From contig NZ_JAHKPY010000012.1 in the NCBI RefSeq assembly GCF_018860745.1, positions 1 through 64,000 on the forward strand: 64,000 nucleotides of DNA, read 5' to 3'. The stretch comes from Zobellia uliginosa. Lineage in GTDB: Bacteria > Bacteroidota > Bacteroidia > Flavobacteriales > Flavobacteriaceae. The notes under the pieces are model-generated. The model saw nothing but the letters and a program-made list of their open reading frames with translations, was not told the origin of the DNA and did not search any database. Shown here in pieces: positions 1 to 7,637 of this stretch (positions within the stretch are counted from its first letter, which is position 1; every line of letters begins with the position of its first letter). The position numbers and the translations under genes are program-made.

Positions 1-2
1 AT

Positions 3-677
3 ACCTTTAGGCTTACCGTGATCGACGATGGCGCACAGGCACTTAGCCATACGGATGATATCATTATCACGGTGAGCGCTTTGCCGAACGTGGCCCCCGT
101 AGCAAGAGCGGGTCTCGACCAAGTTATCACCTTGCCTACCAGTACCGTTACACTGGACGGCTCCGGAAGTAGCGATACGGCCCCCGGTACTATCGACACC
201 TACGCCTGGACACAAGTCAATGGACCAGCCACGGCGAACATCGTTTCCCCGAGCAATGAAAATACAAGTGTTAATGGCTTAATTCAAGGGATTTATACAT
301 TTGAACTTACCGTGACCGATAATGGAAGTCCCGCACTTAGTGATACAGCTACGATAACCGTGAATGTCAACAACCCAGTACCAACGGCAGTGTTTAGTGG
401 ACCTCGTAATGTTAGTAGCCCTTCACAACTTTCAGTCAATGGGACAGTTACAATTTCAAATGGCCCAATGACTTTTACCTTTGGGATGAGTGCTTTTATG
501 AGGTCAGGATCTATAACATTCACCATAGATGGTACCCCTTACTCTTTAACCGTACCTGCAAGTGAAAGTGATAATAAATTAGTGCCACGCATTTTTACCC
601 CAGGCACATATAACTACACATTAACATTAAGTGGGTCAGGAACTTATAACGGAGGTGTTAGTGCTCAACAACTGTAA
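3..677 (+). CDS. PKD-like repeat surface protein, 3' part
   Basis: The reading frame is open to the left edge, so this is the C-terminal part of a longer protein; the GTG at 18 is internal, because the frame upstream already reads TFRLTV, typical of the end of a PKD-type beta-sandwich. After the end of that domain comes one complete PKD/REJ-like domain, roughly from VAPVARAGLDQ to SDTATITVNV (about 100 residues), with the usual LDGSGSSD and YAWTQVNGP motifs. The last ~100 residues are serine/threonine/glycine-rich beta sequence that I do not recognise. Such proteins are exported adhesins or surface stalks in Bacteroidota. The base composition drops sharply from GC-rich to AT-rich near position 400, at the start of the unrecognised tip. 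No sorting domain is recognisable at the C-terminus. Confidence 0.8.
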   Translation, partial: TFRLTVIDDGAQALSHTDDIIITVSALPNVAPVARAGLDQVITLPTSTVTLDGSGSSDTAPGTIDTYAWTQVNGPATANIVSPSNENTSVNGLIQGIYTFELTVTDNGSPALSDTATITVNVNNPVPTAVFSGPRNVSSPSQLSVNGTVTISNGPMTFTFGMSAFMRSGSITFTIDGTPYSLTVPASESDNKLVPRIFTPGTYNYTLTLSGSGTYNGGVSAQQL

Positions 678-1553
678 TACCTTATCATATAAACTGTGAT
701 TCTGAAAACCTTATGAACTAGAGCAGACTTAGTATTAGGTACTATTTTAATTGAATTCAAACCACGCAGTTGAAAAAATAGATGACAACTATTTTCTTAA
801 AAATTGATATTTACAAGGTTCATTGAAAGTTTAGTCCAAAAAAATACAATGGTATGTATAGTTCGCTCTGACTGGTCATCTTGTTGGACTTTATTTCAGA
901 ACTTTCATAAATTTGTATTGTCTTCCAATGCAATATGTCGGTCATATAAATGAACTTAAAACTGGATATTCAATACTTTCCAAATATTACCTCCAAGGTC
1001 ATAGATGCTGAATAAAAATTGCCATCAAGAACACTTACTTATCGGTTAAATAATTTCTATATTTCACATCAACAAATTACCTTCTCAAAAAATAGTCAAT
1101 TAACAATGGTATGCATTTAGAGAAAACTACAACATATCACAATAATTCCGTATCTATTTCATAAAATGCAATTCTGAAACAGAAACACTGGTCTACATTT
1201 GTAGCTAATACATCTCACAAATAATCATTTGATATAAAATATGAACATTCTATTTTCTTATAAAGCCTTAAAAACTCGATGCAAGAATGTTTTCTTTTAA
1301 AAATAGAATTTATAGTTATTTTATTTAAAGTGACTCCAAACCGTATGGACTAAAATTGTACAGCTTCAATAAATCCAATATTCCCTTTCATCCATCTTAC
1401 CTCATAATTATACGTTTCATCGATAGTTCGGTTCAAATTGTGTGTAAAGGTCTATATAATTTAAACGTATTGCATATCTTGTAGGACTTTCTTGATAAGG
1501 AAGGTTTTACCGAGTACGTATTTTAAAAGGAATATTTAGTCCCCTGTTGCGAA
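678..1553. other. long AT-rich non-coding stretch
   Basis: These 876 bases separate two surface-protein genes. I see no convincing gene on either strand, no RNA gene and no clear terminator. A short phrase, acaatggtatg followed by t/c-at, occurs twice (near 847 and 1105). The composition resembles the AT-rich tips of the flanking genes rather than their GC-rich repeats, so decayed coding sequence is possible but not demonstrated. Confidence 0.5.
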
Positions 1554-4500
1554 ATGAAAAAGTATCCCAAGATTCTTATTTCCTGTTGTTGTCTATTTTT
1601 GATAGTATTGGCCTGTACCAAAGAGGTGGGACTTATTACCGAGGTAGAGTTCGATCTCTTGGAGCAGCACACGGCTGAAGGTTTCGTAAACCAGGGACTT
1701 CCCACCACTTTTACGATCTTACCTGAAGAGATTTTAGAGAACTACGAGTATAATCTCACGTACGAGATATTGGAAGGCGAGGGCCATTTTGAGGATATGG
1801 ACGGTAACCCCTTGAAAGCAGGGGAAGGTCAGTCCGTGCCTACGGACCTGACCAGTTCCCTGATGTACAAAGGCTCCGAAACGGGAGCGCACAGGGTGAA
1901 GATAACGGGAGCCGATAACTTCGGCCTGTCGCAGGAGATCGAGGTCACATACGACCTCAGCGATGTCCCGGTGGTCTGGGAAGCCTCGAGCGAGCTCTCC
2001 GAACTGGAACTGGCAAAGCCGGTGGACCTGTCCCTTTTGTTCGGTACCATAGACGGTGCAGAGGATATCGGCTATGAGGCCCTATACGGTTTAGGTACGG
2101 GATCGGGAAGCCTTGAGGCGTCCGAGGAGAACGGCTACGCGCCGACCGGTGAGTACGATTCCATCGTCCCAGGTACATATCCCCTTGTTTTCACACCTTC
2201 GGAAGTAGGCCCGCAACAGCTGGTCTTCACCCTTCGTGACAGTAACGGTCAGGAAATAGAGGCAGGACTGGACTTCAACGTAGTCGAGTTCATCGATGTG
2301 ATTTCCATTACCCTTGTAAGCCAGGATACGATCAAGATGAAACTGGGGGACGAGATACCCCCGGCCTTCACTTTCGACCCGCCCAATGCCACCGATCAGG
2401 GAGTAACGGTGGTCTCCAGTGACCCTGATATCGTGTTCATTGACGAGAACAATGTCTGTATCGCCGTAGGATTGGGCACGGCGGAAGTAACCGTTACCTC
2501 CGTCTCCAACCCCGAAGCGAGCGATACGGTCACGGTAGTGGTCATAGAGGCCGATAGGATACCTGTAACGGGCATCACCGTTTCACAGGAGGACCCCGGG
2601 GCCACGGGCACGGAGCGCCAATTGTTGGCCACCGTCCTTCCCGAGGAGGCGACGGACCCCAGTGTGACCTGGTCCTCCAGTGACGATACGATAGCCTCCA
2701 TAGACGATAACGGTCTTCTGACCGGTCTTTCGGCGGGAACGGCCACGATAACGGCCACCTCGGTCTCAGACCCGGAGATCAGTGGCAGTATACAAATAGA
2801 GATTACGGGCGTTTCGCTGTTGTCAGCGAACAATATAGAGACCTTCGCCCTGAAGGACCAGATCGAGACCGCAACGATAGATCCGGTTACACATACCGTT
2901 TCGATTACCGTTCTGGAGGGTACGCCCCTGAACGTGGCACCTATCATGTTGACGGTATCGGAAGGGGCAACTATTGCGCCAGGACTTTTACAGGCACGTG
3001 ATTTCAGTTCCCCGGTTGAATATACGGTGACTTCGGGCAATGGTACCGAGCAGGTATGGACGGTAAACGCCAAGGTACTGACCATTCCGGTGGCAGGGGA
3101 AACCAATATTACGGGCTTCGAGCTTGCAGGTCAAAATAGCTCCACGATAAATACTACGGACCGAACGGTAACTGTGAACGTTCCCGACGGAACGGACTTA
3201 AACGTAGCACCACAGGTGCTGGAGGTCTCCCCCGACGCAACTGTGGCTCCGGCGATAGGTCAGGTCCAAGATTTTTCCGAGGCCGTTACCTATACGGTGA
3301 CCCCCGAGACCGGGACGCCGCAGGTATGGACGGTGAACGTGACCGTATCACAACCGGCGGGAAGTGGGGACAACGCAATAACGGGCTTTGAACTGCCCAA
3401 CCAGACCGAAGTGGATATAGATGAAGCCTCTTTCCTGGTTACGGTCACGGTTCCCGATGGTACCGCCCTGAATAGTGCTCCTTCGGTATTGAACGTCTCC
3501 GCCAATGCCACGGTGAACCCTGCAAGAAGCGTCGTACAGGATTTTTCCGGTGCCGTTACCTATACGGTCACCGCGGAAAACGGGACACCTCAAGAGTGGA
3601 CGGTCAATGTTACGGTATTACCACCTACAGGGAGCGGGGCCAATGCTATAACAGCTTTTTCGCTTCCTGAACAGAATAGTTCGGTCATAGATACGGACAA
3701 TCATACGGTAACGGTAAACGTGGCCGATGGAACATACTTGTTTGGACAGCCAGCCGAATTAGAAATTTCCCAAGGTGCGACAATTGATCCTTTGCCTACT
3801 GCCGAAAGGGATTTTACTGACCCTACACCATATATGGTGACCTCGGAAAATGGAACGGAACAAGAATGGATTGTTAATGTAAACGTTTTACCGCCTACGG
3901 GGAGCGGGGACAATGCCATAACGGGCTTTGCACTCCCTGTTCAGAACAGTGCGGATATCGATGCCGGTAACAATACGATAACTGTCAATGTTGCGGACGG
4001 TACCGACCTGAACGTTGCACCACAAAACCTTACATTGTCACCGAATGCGACTATTCTACCGGCAATCGATGCGGTACAGGATTTCAATACGGAGGTAATT
4101 TACACGGTAACCGCAGAAAACGGTACAGCACGCGAATGGACCGTAAACGTGACGGTCTCGGCTCCTACGGGAAGCGATGAGAATACAATAACACGCTTCG
4201 AACTGGATGGTCAGACCGATGTTATTGTTGACGATACGACCAGCACAATAACGGTTACGGTTCCCAATGGCACCGACTTGAATACGGCCCCATCGGTATT
4301 GGATCTTTCTGACAATGCCACGGTAAATCCTGCAATAGGGGATATACAGGACTTTTCAAGCCCCGTTACTTATAACGTTACCGCTGAAAATGGCGATACC
4401 CAGGAGTGGATGGTCAATGTTACCGTTACTGAAAACCAAGCCCCTGTCGTCAATGACGATACAACCGCAGTAGAATTGGGAGAAACCGTACGTATCAATG

Positions 4501-5591
4501 TCATCGATAACGATTCAGATGTTGATAATCCGAATTCCGAGCTTGTTATATCCGGTGTTCTTGGGGTACAACCTGAAAATGCAGGTTCGTTTACGATTGA
4601 AGGCCAGGAAATCGTATTCACCAGTTCCGGTGATTATACCGGGGATGCCACGTTCGGTTATACCATTAACGACGGTAATGTGGGCAATGACGCTTCCGCA
4701 ACCGTTACGGTAACGATCTTTGAAACGGAAGTTAAGGTTACGGGAGTAAGTGTCACTCCAAATACCGCCACGATAACCGTAGGGAACAATACAGCCCTAA
4801 CGGCCAATGTATTGCCGACCAATGCATCCAACAAGAACGTCACCTGGTCGTCATCAAATACGGCTTTTGCAACGGTTAGTGCTACGGGAGCGGTAACTGC
4901 GGTTTCCCCGGGTACCGCAACCATTACGGTAACCACAGAAGATGGCAGTTTTACGGCAACAAGTGCTATAACGGTCGAGGCCCCTACCGTACCTGTTACG
5001 GGAGTAAGTGTCACTCCAAATACCGCCACGATAACCGTAGGGAACAATACAGCCCTAACGGCCAATGTATTGCCGGCAAACGCATCCAACAAGAACGTCA
5101 CCTGGTCCTCATCAAATACGGCTTTTGCAACGGTCAGCGCAACGGGACAGGTAACGGGGGTTTCACCGGGTACCGCAATTATTACGGTAACCACGCAGGA
5201 CGGTAATTTTACGGCAACAAGCACCATAACGGTGAACGGGATTATTACTTTTGCTCGTTCTACAGGTCGTTATACAGCTCCAGCAGGTTCTGCAGTTGAA
5301 GTTGGGATGTTAACATATATTGATGGTAAAGGGGTTGCAAGTTTAAGGGTTAATACAGAAAGTGGAAATCAAGGGGTCAGTCTATTAAATTTAGGATATT
5401 CATTTAACTTGTCTAGTGTTAACCCTATTGATAATGGTTTTTTCACAATGCCTGCAAATGGAGAGGTTTATTTTTCAGGATTACACAGTGATATTGATCA
5501 AGATAGATTCTCTACAACAGAAATTACCATCTTTAATAATCAAGGGAGAACAGAAGTTATAAATATGGATGCTTCAACTCCCATCCAATAA
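1554..5591 (+). CDS. Large Ig-like/DUF5018-like repeat lipoprotein
   Basis: A 1345-residue exported lipoprotein. The N-terminus is a lipoprotein signal peptide ending in the lipobox VLAC (Cys21). After an N-terminal region come two Big_2-type (bacterial Ig-like) domains (about residues 249-420, with TWSSSDDTIASID), then six tandem ~90-residue repeats (about 420-960). Each repeat carries a TITVTV-like strand, GTDLNxAP, ATxxPA, QDFS and NGTxQEWTVNVTV, resembling DUF5018. Next is a cadherin-like/Ig domain (VIDNDSDVDNP), then two nearly identical Big_2 domains (VTGVSVTPNTATITVGNNTA), and an unrecognised ~115-residue C-terminal tip from about residue 1230. The repeat part is GC-rich, the tip AT-rich. 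Probable function is a surface stalk or adhesin; ligand unknown. The start is fixed by the signal peptide. Confidence 0.88.
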   Translation: MKKYPKILISCCCLFLIVLACTKEVGLITEVEFDLLEQHTAEGFVNQGLPTTFTILPEEILENYEYNLTYEILEGEGHFEDMDGNPLKAGEGQSVPTDLTSSLMYKGSETGAHRVKITGADNFGLSQEIEVTYDLSDVPVVWEASSELSELELAKPVDLSLLFGTIDGAEDIGYEALYGLGTGSGSLEASEENGYAPTGEYDSIVPGTYPLVFTPSEVGPQQLVFTLRDSNGQEIEAGLDFNVVEFIDVISITLVSQDTIKMKLGDEIPPAFTFDPPNATDQGVTVVSSDPDIVFIDENNVCIAVGLGTAEVTVTSVSNPEASDTVTVVVIEADRIPVTGITVSQEDPGATGTERQLLATVLPEEATDPSVTWSSSDDTIASIDDNGLLTGLSAGTATITATSVSDPEISGSIQIEITGVSLLSANNIETFALKDQIETATIDPVTHTVSITVLEGTPLNVAPIMLTVSEGATIAPGLLQARDFSSPVEYTVTSGNGTEQVWTVNAKVLTIPVAGETNITGFELAGQNSSTINTTDRTVTVNVPDGTDLNVAPQVLEVSPDATVAPAIGQVQDFSEAVTYTVTPETGTPQVWTVNVTVSQPAGSGDNAITGFELPNQTEVDIDEASFLVTVTVPDGTALNSAPSVLNVSANATVNPARSVVQDFSGAVTYTVTAENGTPQEWTVNVTVLPPTGSGANAITAFSLPEQNSSVIDTDNHTVTVNVADGTYLFGQPAELEISQGATIDPLPTAERDFTDPTPYMVTSENGTEQEWIVNVNVLPPTGSGDNAITGFALPVQNSADIDAGNNTITVNVADGTDLNVAPQNLTLSPNATILPAIDAVQDFNTEVIYTVTAENGTAREWTVNVTVSAPTGSDENTITRFELDGQTDVIVDDTTSTITVTVPNGTDLNTAPSVLDLSDNATVNPAIGDIQDFSSPVTYNVTAENGDTQEWMVNVTVTENQAPVVNDDTTAVELGETVRINVIDNDSDVDNPNSELVISGVLGVQPENAGSFTIEGQEIVFTSSGDYTGDATFGYTINDGNVGNDASATVTVTIFETEVKVTGVSVTPNTATITVGNNTALTANVLPTNASNKNVTWSSSNTAFATVSATGAVTAVSPGTATITVTTEDGSFTATSAITVEAPTVPVTGVSVTPNTATITVGNNTALTANVLPANASNKNVTWSSSNTAFATVSATGQVTGVSPGTAIITVTTQDGNFTATSTITVNGIITFARSTGRYTAPAGSAVEVGMLTYIDGKGVASLRVNTESGNQGVSLLNLGYSFNLSSVNPIDNGFFTMPANGEVYFSGLHSDIDQDRFSTTEITIFNNQGRTEVINMDASTPIQ
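2811..4433 (+). repeat. six tandem ~270-base coding repeats
   Basis: Six in-frame units of about 270 bases encode ~90-residue DUF5018-like modules. Unit starts are near 2811, 3082, 3352, 3625, 3895 and 4165. The linkers of units 3 to 6 repeat the GSGDN-type phrase, and every unit closes with a variant of EWTVNVTV. Units have diverged from each other at the DNA level, so this is an old duplication compared with the Big_2 pair downstream. Confidence 0.8.
4738..5240 (+). repeat. tandem pair of near-identical Big_2-coding units, 258-base period
   Basis: Two units of 258 bases (86 codons) start at 4738 and 4996. Their first 80 bases (4738-4817 and 4996-5075) are identical, and the rest differs by scattered changes. 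Such recent duplication implies ongoing unequal exchange or slippage in the repeat region, which would alter stalk length. Confidence 0.88.
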
Positions 5592-5655
5592 TTTTTATTA
5601 TTCTTTTAGACACCACATTATACAACAATTTCATACACATTTTCAGAGTCCTATT

Positions 5656-6897
5656 ATGACAAAAAAACACTGGGCTATATTTATTGCCAATACATCTCAC
5701 ACTGGTGATTTTATAAATAATCTACTAGAAGGTCATCTACCTGAAGGCTTTGACGAGTTAAAGGATAAAAAAGGCCAACTGTTATCCAAATTAGCGGTTG
5801 CGCGTTTTATTGATATAGAAGACCGCCATGGGGCTGAAATTATTACTTCGGATTCCGATCAAAATTTAAAATCCATGTCTAGCGGTGAACAGAAAAAAGC
5901 GCTGTTGAAACATATTTTGAGTTCAGAACCTGATTTCATCATATTAGACAATCCTTTTGACAACTTGGATACAACTTCTCAAGAGGAGCTTAAAATAACG
6001 CTTCAGAAAGTTTCTGAACATACTCCTATGGTGCAATTATTAAGTCGTAAAACGGATCTCTTGCCTTTTGCCAATACGTTTGCCAGACTAGAAGGCAACA
6101 ATTTAGTTTTTGCGGATTCTGTGGATGCTTTTTCTAATCAACAAAAAAAAGAACTTTTAAAAAATGATGTTCCAGAACCCATCAGTTTATATGAAATTGA
6201 GGGCGACACTTTAATTGAGCTAAAAGGCGTTGGAGTTAAATATAGTGAAAAACCTATTTTAAAAGATATTAATTGGCATATTAAGAAAGGTGAATTCTGG
6301 GAGTTAAAGGGAAGGAACGGTAGCGGAAAGACAACCATTCTATCCATGATTACTGGTGAAAACCCCAAGGGTTACGGTCAAGAACTTTACATATTTGGAT
6401 GTAAGAAAGGTACAGGAGAAAGCGTTTGGGAGATTAAAAAGAAAATAGGCTATTTCACGCCCTCTATGACCGACAAATTTACTGGCTATCATTCTGTAAG
6501 CCATATGATAATTTCAGGTTTTTATGATTCTGTTGGTCTATATATAAACCCTACCGAAGTTCAACTAAGACTGGCTAAAGAGTGGCTAACACTTATTGGG
6601 TTATGGGATATGAAAGATGCGCTCTTTCATGACCTCTCTATGGGTCAAAAAAGATTGATTATGTGCGCAAGGGCCATGATTAAACATCCACCACTACTTA
6701 TTCTTGATGAACCCACAGCGGGACTGGATGATGACAGCGCTGCCCTATTCGTGACACTGGTCAACAAATTTGCTACGCAAAGTAACACGACAGTCATTTT
6801 TGTATCTCACAGAAAAGAACCAGGGCTTAAAGCCCAATTTACTTATCAATTAGAAAAATCCGATACTGGTTCTACTGGAAAAATACTAGCTACATAA
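5656..6897 (+). CDS. ModF-like ABC ATPase with two nucleotide-binding domains
   Basis: A 413-residue soluble protein with two ABC ATPase halves in one chain, like ModF/PhrA. The first half has a signature (MSSGEQKKALL) and a Walker B (FIILDNPFDNLD) but no intact Walker A: the matching place reads ANTSHTGDF. The second half is complete, with Walker A GRNGSGKTT, signature LSMGQKRL, Walker B LLILDEPTAGLD and the switch histidine in FVSHR. No membrane segments are present and no permease gene is adjacent. I start at the ATG at 5656 because an upstream in-frame ATG (5569) would overlap the preceding gene and add an implausible extension. The cellular role of the family is poorly defined; the name reflects domain layout, not a proven molybdate link. 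Confidence 0.82.
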   Translation: MTKKHWAIFIANTSHTGDFINNLLEGHLPEGFDELKDKKGQLLSKLAVARFIDIEDRHGAEIITSDSDQNLKSMSSGEQKKALLKHILSSEPDFIILDNPFDNLDTTSQEELKITLQKVSEHTPMVQLLSRKTDLLPFANTFARLEGNNLVFADSVDAFSNQQKKELLKNDVPEPISLYEIEGDTLIELKGVGVKYSEKPILKDINWHIKKGEFWELKGRNGSGKTTILSMITGENPKGYGQELYIFGCKKGTGESVWEIKKKIGYFTPSMTDKFTGYHSVSHMIISGFYDSVGLYINPTEVQLRLAKEWLTLIGLWDMKDALFHDLSMGQKRLIMCARAMIKHPPLLILDEPTAGLDDDSAALFVTLVNKFATQSNTTVIFVSHRKEPGLKAQFTYQLEKSDTGSTGKILAT

Positions 6898-6939
6898 ATC
6901 AAAGAGTAATAAAATCTTTTTATTTAGCAATCCATAGGA

Positions 6940-7536
6940 ATGAATCATAAAATTCTTAATAGCAATATTAAACTAGAAAACGCTAGGGTACTCTTATTAC
7001 CTTTTGGCAATGAGAGATACCATGAGCTGAAACAAATCATTTTCAATGATAGAATCTGGAAATATATGGGTATGTCCATGCATACCGAAATGGATTTTGA
7101 ACTCTATGTAAAAAACACAATAACCGATCAAAAGAAGGAAATTTGTTATCCTTTTCTAATCGTTGACAAACAGAGTAACAGAATTGCCGGAAGCACTAGA
7201 TTTGGAAATCTGAATACAACTAGCGAGAAATGCGAAATTGGCTGGACGTGGTATGGACTTGATTTTCAAGGCACCGGTCTAAATAAAGCCTGTAAATACG
7301 AATTATTAAAATTTGGATTTGAAACAATCGGTTTCAGGCGTATTCAATTTAGTGCAGATCAAGAAAACTTACGCTCTCAACGTGCCATTGAAAAACTAGG
7401 TGCCCAACAAGAAGGCATTTTTAGAAACAATTATATCGCCCCTAGCGGGGAAAGTAGAAATGATGTTTACTATAGCATCATTAAAGAAGATTGGGCAACG
7501 ATTAAACAAACCCATTTTTCAGAATATATCAGCTAA
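6940..7536 (+). CDS. GNAT-family N-acetyltransferase (RimJ/RimL type)
   Basis: A 198-residue cytoplasmic protein of normal length for the RimJ/RimL branch of GNAT acetyltransferases, which transfer acetyl from acetyl-CoA to an amine of a protein or small molecule. The family pattern is visible: an N-terminal strand with LENARVLLLPF, the IAGSTRFGN strand, EIGWTWYGLDFQGTGLN at the acetyl-CoA pocket, and FRRIQFSADQENLRSQRAIE followed by KLGAQQEGIFRN. The substrate cannot be told from sequence. It starts 42 bases after the ABC ATPase gene on the same strand and may share its transcript. It ends just before a strong bidirectional terminator. Confidence 0.88.
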   Translation: MNHKILNSNIKLENARVLLLPFGNERYHELKQIIFNDRIWKYMGMSMHTEMDFELYVKNTITDQKKEICYPFLIVDKQSNRIAGSTRFGNLNTTSEKCEIGWTWYGLDFQGTGLNKACKYELLKFGFETIGFRRIQFSADQENLRSQRAIEKLGAQQEGIFRNNYIAPSGESRNDVYYSIIKEDWATIKQTHFSEYIS

Positions 7537-7560
7537 CAAGGTAGCACTGAAACAAACAAA

Positions 7561-7588
7561 AAAGCCGTTTGCATATGCAAACGGCTTT
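7561..7588. terminator. bidirectional terminator (perfect palindrome)
   Basis: A perfect 28-base palindrome with core GCCGTTTGCATATGCAAACG, flanked by A-tract on the left and T-tract on the right. It lies between the converging acetyltransferase and secDF genes and fits a rho-independent terminator in both directions. Confidence 0.9.
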
Positions 7589-7637
7589 TGTAATTAATTG
7601 AGTTAGTTAGTTCTTAACTCATCAAATATAGAGAAAA

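Noticed and set aside
1554-1708. Minus-strand frame 1523-1708 at the start of the lipoprotein gene
   Set aside because: It is antisense to the signal peptide region and has no features.
2396-5227. Long reading frames on the minus strand under the repeat lipoprotein (for example 2396-3106 and 4658-5227)
   Set aside because: They are antisense shadows of low-complexity Thr/Val repeats, with no sensible start context or domain.
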